NCBI RefSeq assembly: GCF_008831285.2
Contig: NC_045146.1
Span: forward strand, 744,001 to 808,000
Source of the DNA: Nymphaea colorata
Lineage: Eukaryota; Streptophyta; Magnoliopsida; Nymphaeales; Nymphaeaceae
DNA: 64,000 bases
Reading direction: 5' to 3'
This document shows positions 60,491 through 64,000 of this stretch, one piece after another; the first letter of the stretch is position 1; every line of letters begins with the position of its first letter. Position numbers and translations under genes: made by a program. The notes below the pieces were generated by a model, which was not told the DNA's origin, did not search any database, and saw only the letters and a list, made by a program, of their open reading frames with translations.

Positions 60491-60750
60491 ATGACCCCGA
60501 CTCAGTACGTACACTTTTGCGCCATCATATTCATATTCTAAACATCAAATGTATAATTATGACCCCGACTCATTACGTACACTTTTGCGCCATCATATTC
60601 ATATTCTAAACATCAAATGTATAATTATGACCCCGACTCAGTACGTACACTTTTGCGCCATCATATTCTAAACATCAAATGTATAATTATGACCCCGACT
60701 CAGTACGTACATTTTTGCGCCATCATATTCTAAACATCAAATGTATAATT
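60491..60750 (+). repeat. Four-unit minisatellite (68, 68, 62, 62 bp)
   Basis: Units start at 60491, 60559, 60627 and 60689 with ATGACCCCGACTCA. The last two lack one 6-bp ATTCAT step. Units are almost identical, so the array is young. Non-coding. Confidence 0.92.
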
Positions 60751-60850
60751 ATGTATGAACCTGCAACTATGTGAGCGCCGTTTATATTAGGTCCACATCA
60801 GAAAATCCCGTTTCTAGGTCAGCTTTCAAAGATGTAAAGTTAAGATTTTG

Positions 60851-60945
60851 CAACAACCTAGCTAAGCTTGCGCTAATATTGCATGGGCCGGGCCGGGCCC
60901 ATGGCCCGGCCCATGCAATATTAGCGCAGGCTTAGCTAGTTGTTG
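60851..60945. repeat. Near-perfect 95-bp palindrome (GGGCCGGGCC-centred hairpin)
   Basis: Arms of about 44 nt: CAACAACCTAGCTAAGCTTG and onward pairs with the reverse of the right arm ending GCTTAGCTAGTTGTTG, with about two differences. The centre is a run of GGCCC/GGGCC. It could fold as a very stable hairpin or extrude as a cruciform. Confidence 0.85.
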
Positions 60946-60999
60946 TATGGGCCCGGCCCGGCTCGTTTCTAAATGGGCCAGGCTTTCGGTTGGCCCGTT

Positions 61000-63490
61000 T
61001 TTAATACCGAGTTTCGGTTTTTATATTTTTATTGGGTCGGCCCGGTCCGATGCTCAGAAAGAAATTCTGAAAAACTCAACTTAATATCAATTTTTCCAAG
61101 TGTTGTGTGTGTGAGAGGCCGGATGGACGGATGACCGGAGGAAAACATTCATCTCAATTACATTTAGGTTTGATACTTGAGAAATTGAGAGTAGAAAAAA
61201 GTTCGATATGGAAAAACAAAACCTGTGAAATTGCTCTAGGTGTACATCTAGTTTCATTTATAGATATAGTATAAGATTCCGACAATCCTTAGCAAATTTT
61301 TATTTACAATTCAGAGCAGCAACAACATATTGGATTTGGTGTCGGTTATGACAAGCACCCTAATACAAAAAATTATAAATAACTCAAAGCTTGTCTTAAA
61401 ACTTGGCTTGAGCTCGAGTCGAGTTCGATTTCATTGCCTCGAGGTTGACTTAGCTTGAGCTCTTAAAACTCAAACTTGTTTCAATTTGACTCGAGTAAGC
61501 TTGAGCCCAAGATCGGCTCAAGTCGAGCCAAACATTTCATTAAAAAAGTATTTTTTTAAAAAAAGAGGCAACATATAAATTTGAACATAAAGCCACCCAC
61601 ATATTGAGGATTTTTTTTTTTTGATAAACTTTATAAGTTGTATTTTTATATATTTTTTTTTCTGCAGAGAGTTTACTTGAGCCAAGCCCACTTAACTCAA
61701 GCTCAACTTGTTTAAGTTGTCGAGTTCATTTCTCAACTCGAACTTGACGTGTTTTGTAAAGGAGTCGAGTTTATGGAGTGAATTTGAGTCAAACTCGACT
61801 TGTTGAACAGCCCTAACACGCTTTATGAAAAAAGTTGTCATTGTGAGTGATCCAAATCTGTCGCCAGAAGATACATAACCATGCTTGCCAAAGAAATCGC
61901 CATCCCTGAAACTTCTACTGGACCGATGGTTCGAAGAAATGATCACGCACAAAGGAATAGAGAGACCACTGGAGCATAATGATGCCAACAAGAATGAAAA
62001 AGTTGTTGGACATCTTTACTTTACAGTCCAAAAAACAAGTGACAAAGAACTTTTTATAGCTCATTCACAAAAGAGCGACTTATGTAACTGTAATCACCCA
62101 AATTTTTCAAAATTCCATAATTAGTATTTTTGGAACATTTTGTGATAAGTTTACGACAGCCTTCAAGCATTTTCGGCTTCAAGCTTTTCGATTTCTCTTA
62201 ATTATGGTCAATTTCTTTTTTTACGATATTTGAGTCTTATTTGGATCTAATTTTAGACTTTGGACACAAAGTTCAATCCCAATTTGGACTCATTCTATAA
62301 TTCAAACTAGGATCCGGTTTAAAATCTCATATAGAAGCCTAAAACAACTCCCTAAATATAAATCAGGATTCAAAGTCCAGCTCCATATCCAAAACAAAGC
62401 CATAGATCAAAATTTAGATCCAAAATTCAGATCCATATCCAACACAGAGCCATAGATCCAAATAATAGCCCCAGATCTAAAAAGATCCCTAGATCAAAAT
62501 CAGATCCAAAATCAATTCATATCCAAACCTAATATAAAACTAGATCCACAACAGAACTTTAGATCTAGACCTTCATCCAAATTTCAATTCTTTACTCATT
62601 TGATCCCAAAGTGTGCCTTTAATCCGATTCAAACCCAAGATCCAAAGTCTAGATTTATATCCTTATTTAGTTCCAAATTTTTAATTTAGATTCAAATTTA
62701 GGCTTAATTCTATGTTTTTACCTCAATCCAGATCTGAATATGAGTTTCAAAACCAAATATGAAATTTAGATCTAAATCCAAATATATTATTGTTGATTCA
62801 TTCTAAGCTTTTCATCCAGATCCAGCTTTAGGGGGAAATCCCAGAGATAGATCCACTTTCATATTCGAATACAAGTCAGCCAGCTTAAGTATCGAGACAT
62901 TATGATCGTTTTTCAAATATCAATAATTTTTAATTTAATATTCTTAGAATGCCCATCATTTTTTGAAAATATCATTGAATTCTCAAAATGCCCTTGGTTT
63001 TTTTTTAATATCCTTTATTTTTCAAAAATAACCTTATTTTTCACCAAAAATATCTTTTATGAAGCTCACAGCCACGTGACAGGCTGACCAAGCCTAGTTG
63101 GGCTGTTCCTGGCGCAGCTAGGCACCTAGCTTTGGCCTAGCCAATCCTTACCTTGGCGGGGATGGCAGGCTCGAGCAGGGCTGGCTTGTCAATCACCGCC
63201 TTGGCAAGCCTGGCCGGCAGAGCTGACTAATCCAGGCCTGCCGCGTCGAAACATGACCCTAGCAGTAGCCGGCCAATACCAGCCTGGGTAGGCATGGCCG
63301 GCCAGTTTTGAGTTTGGGTTTGTTGGTGGGAGACAATGTGAGGTTTTCACATTAGTAGTGGAATGCAATATGTTTTAACCTGTGGTCGGCTTTGAAATGT
63401 TGAAAATGTATCGCTGTTTTTTTTGTTTCTTTTTCACCATTTCCTCCCATCTATTATGCAAATATGTCCATGCGGTCCTAAAAAGATTAT
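61000..63490. other. Intergenic, low-complexity repeat remains
   Basis: 61390-61810 has repeated GAGCTCGAGTCGAG/ACTCGAG words, like 20200-20330. 62240-62860 is a long run of degenerate GATCCAAA/AGATCC words without a fixed period. 63080-63310 is a GC-rich patch of GGCCTAGC/GCCTGGCC words, perhaps an old LTR fragment. No gene is supported. Confidence 0.4.
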
Positions 63491-63495
63491 CTCAG

Positions 63496-64000
63496 GGAAA
63501 ACCATGGGCATACCCTGTATAGTCAATGCTGCTTATATTCTCGAAAACGATCGGAAGGAAGGACGTACAGGTGGCGATCGGCTTGCCCCACTGTAAAAAG
63601 GGCTAAGAACAAGTAACTGAACTTTTGCTCTGTTGTAGAAGACTACAACAGAACAGAGCAAACGAAAAAGGGGGAAGAAGGAGGCAGAGCTGCAGTATAC
63701 GAGAGAGAGAGAGAGAGCGAGAGACTGCGTGAGGAATTCTCCTTGCATGTTATTGAATGAATAAGTGAATTTGTACACTTTACAAAGAGAAATTTCTAGA
63801 AAGGTTGAAGCATTACACAACAAATTTGTACAGCGCACCACTTCTTGATGTTGACACAATTGATTCGCATGGAACAAGCGTAACCACCACGGTGGGAATG
63901 CTTTAGCTTGGAGCTCGTCACCCTTCTTGAATCCTTTGTTGTCTATCACCATTGGCGCAGTTTTGTCGCTAACAGCAGCAACCAGACCATCCACCTCTGC
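63496..64000 (+). pseudogene. Lipase (At4g10955-like) pseudogene, copy 3, cut by the window end
   Basis: Starts at the exon 2 acceptor (CTCAG, then GGAAAACCATG) and follows the copy at 56883 through AATGCTGCTTAT, CTCGAAAACGATCGGA and, after an insertion, GGTGGGAATGCTTT, ATTGGCGCAGTTTT and AGCAGCAACC. About 15 bp are missing near 63510, which shifts the frame. A 292-bp insertion (63592-63883) splits the exon. No exon 1 is recognisable upstream in place. The rest lies outside the window. Confidence 0.82.
63592..63883. mobile_element. 292-bp insertion in lipase copy 3 with 4-bp target duplication
   Basis: Removing it restores alignment with the sister exons, and CCAC is present on both sides (63588-63591 and 63884-63887). 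Inside are a GA microsatellite (about 63701-63720) and a TGCTCTGTTGTAG hairpin at about 63628-63660. There is no coding frame or LTR-type TG..CA pair on both ends. Class unknown. Confidence 0.6.

Noticed and set aside
60491-60750. CRISPR-like array
   Set aside because: Adjacent units with no spacers, in a plant genome: an ordinary minisatellite.
63533-63994. A 153-codon minus-strand frame at the window end
   Set aside because: It crosses the insertion and the antisense of lipase copy 3, with no domain.

Overview
The window is nuclear DNA of a flowering plant. It carries intron-containing genes with canonical GT..AG introns, a pectin methylesterase with an inhibitor-like pro-region, alpha/beta-hydrolases of the plant At4g10955-like type, Ty1/copia retrotransposons, MITEs, microsatellites and an integrated plant pararetrovirus. 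The species cannot be read from the sequence. Only three loci look like intact host genes. Most of the rest is repeats and AT-rich intergenic DNA.

Layout. 1581-8070 (minus): a complete three-exon pectin methylesterase gene of 590 codons with a TATA box just upstream and transposon fragments in its introns. 8.4-22.7 kb: intergenic, with MITEs, a decayed 5S rRNA sequence and microsatellites. 22764-24714 (minus): an intact two-exon lipase-like gene of 342 codons. 24.7-34.0 kb: intergenic. About 34.0-42.2 kb (plus): a nearly full-length but decayed endogenous caulimovirid. It has a tRNA-Met primer site, a coiled-coil ORF, a coat protein with a CCHC knuckle, a 30K movement protein followed by a protease-like segment, small ORFs, protease-RT-RNase H, and a terminal TAV-like region. 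42.6-43.9 kb (plus): a lipase pseudogene directly downstream of the virus. 46.3-55.2 kb (minus): two Ty1/copia elements, the younger lying at the broken 5' side of the older. 56.45-57.96 kb (plus): an intact second lipase gene of 378 codons. 58-63.5 kb: duplicated repeats, two tRNA-like SINE heads, a four-unit minisatellite and a near-perfect 95-bp palindrome. 63.5 kb to the end: a third plus-strand lipase copy, broken by a 292-bp insertion.

How the parts relate. The three plus-strand lipase copies are a local birth-and-death cluster. They share the phase-2 intron after Trp and the GHSLG nucleophile elbow with the minus-strand gene at 23 kb. Copies at 42.6 and 56.5 kb also share promoter, intron and 3'-flank sequence, so the duplicated unit is larger than the gene. 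The virus ends within about 250 bp of the promoter of the dead copy. The pectin methylesterase is unrelated to the lipases and acts on the cell wall.

Limits. Exon borders come from splice consensus and protein-family reading, with no transcript evidence. Repeat borders are approximate unless a terminal repeat or target duplication is stated. Nothing here was compared with a database.
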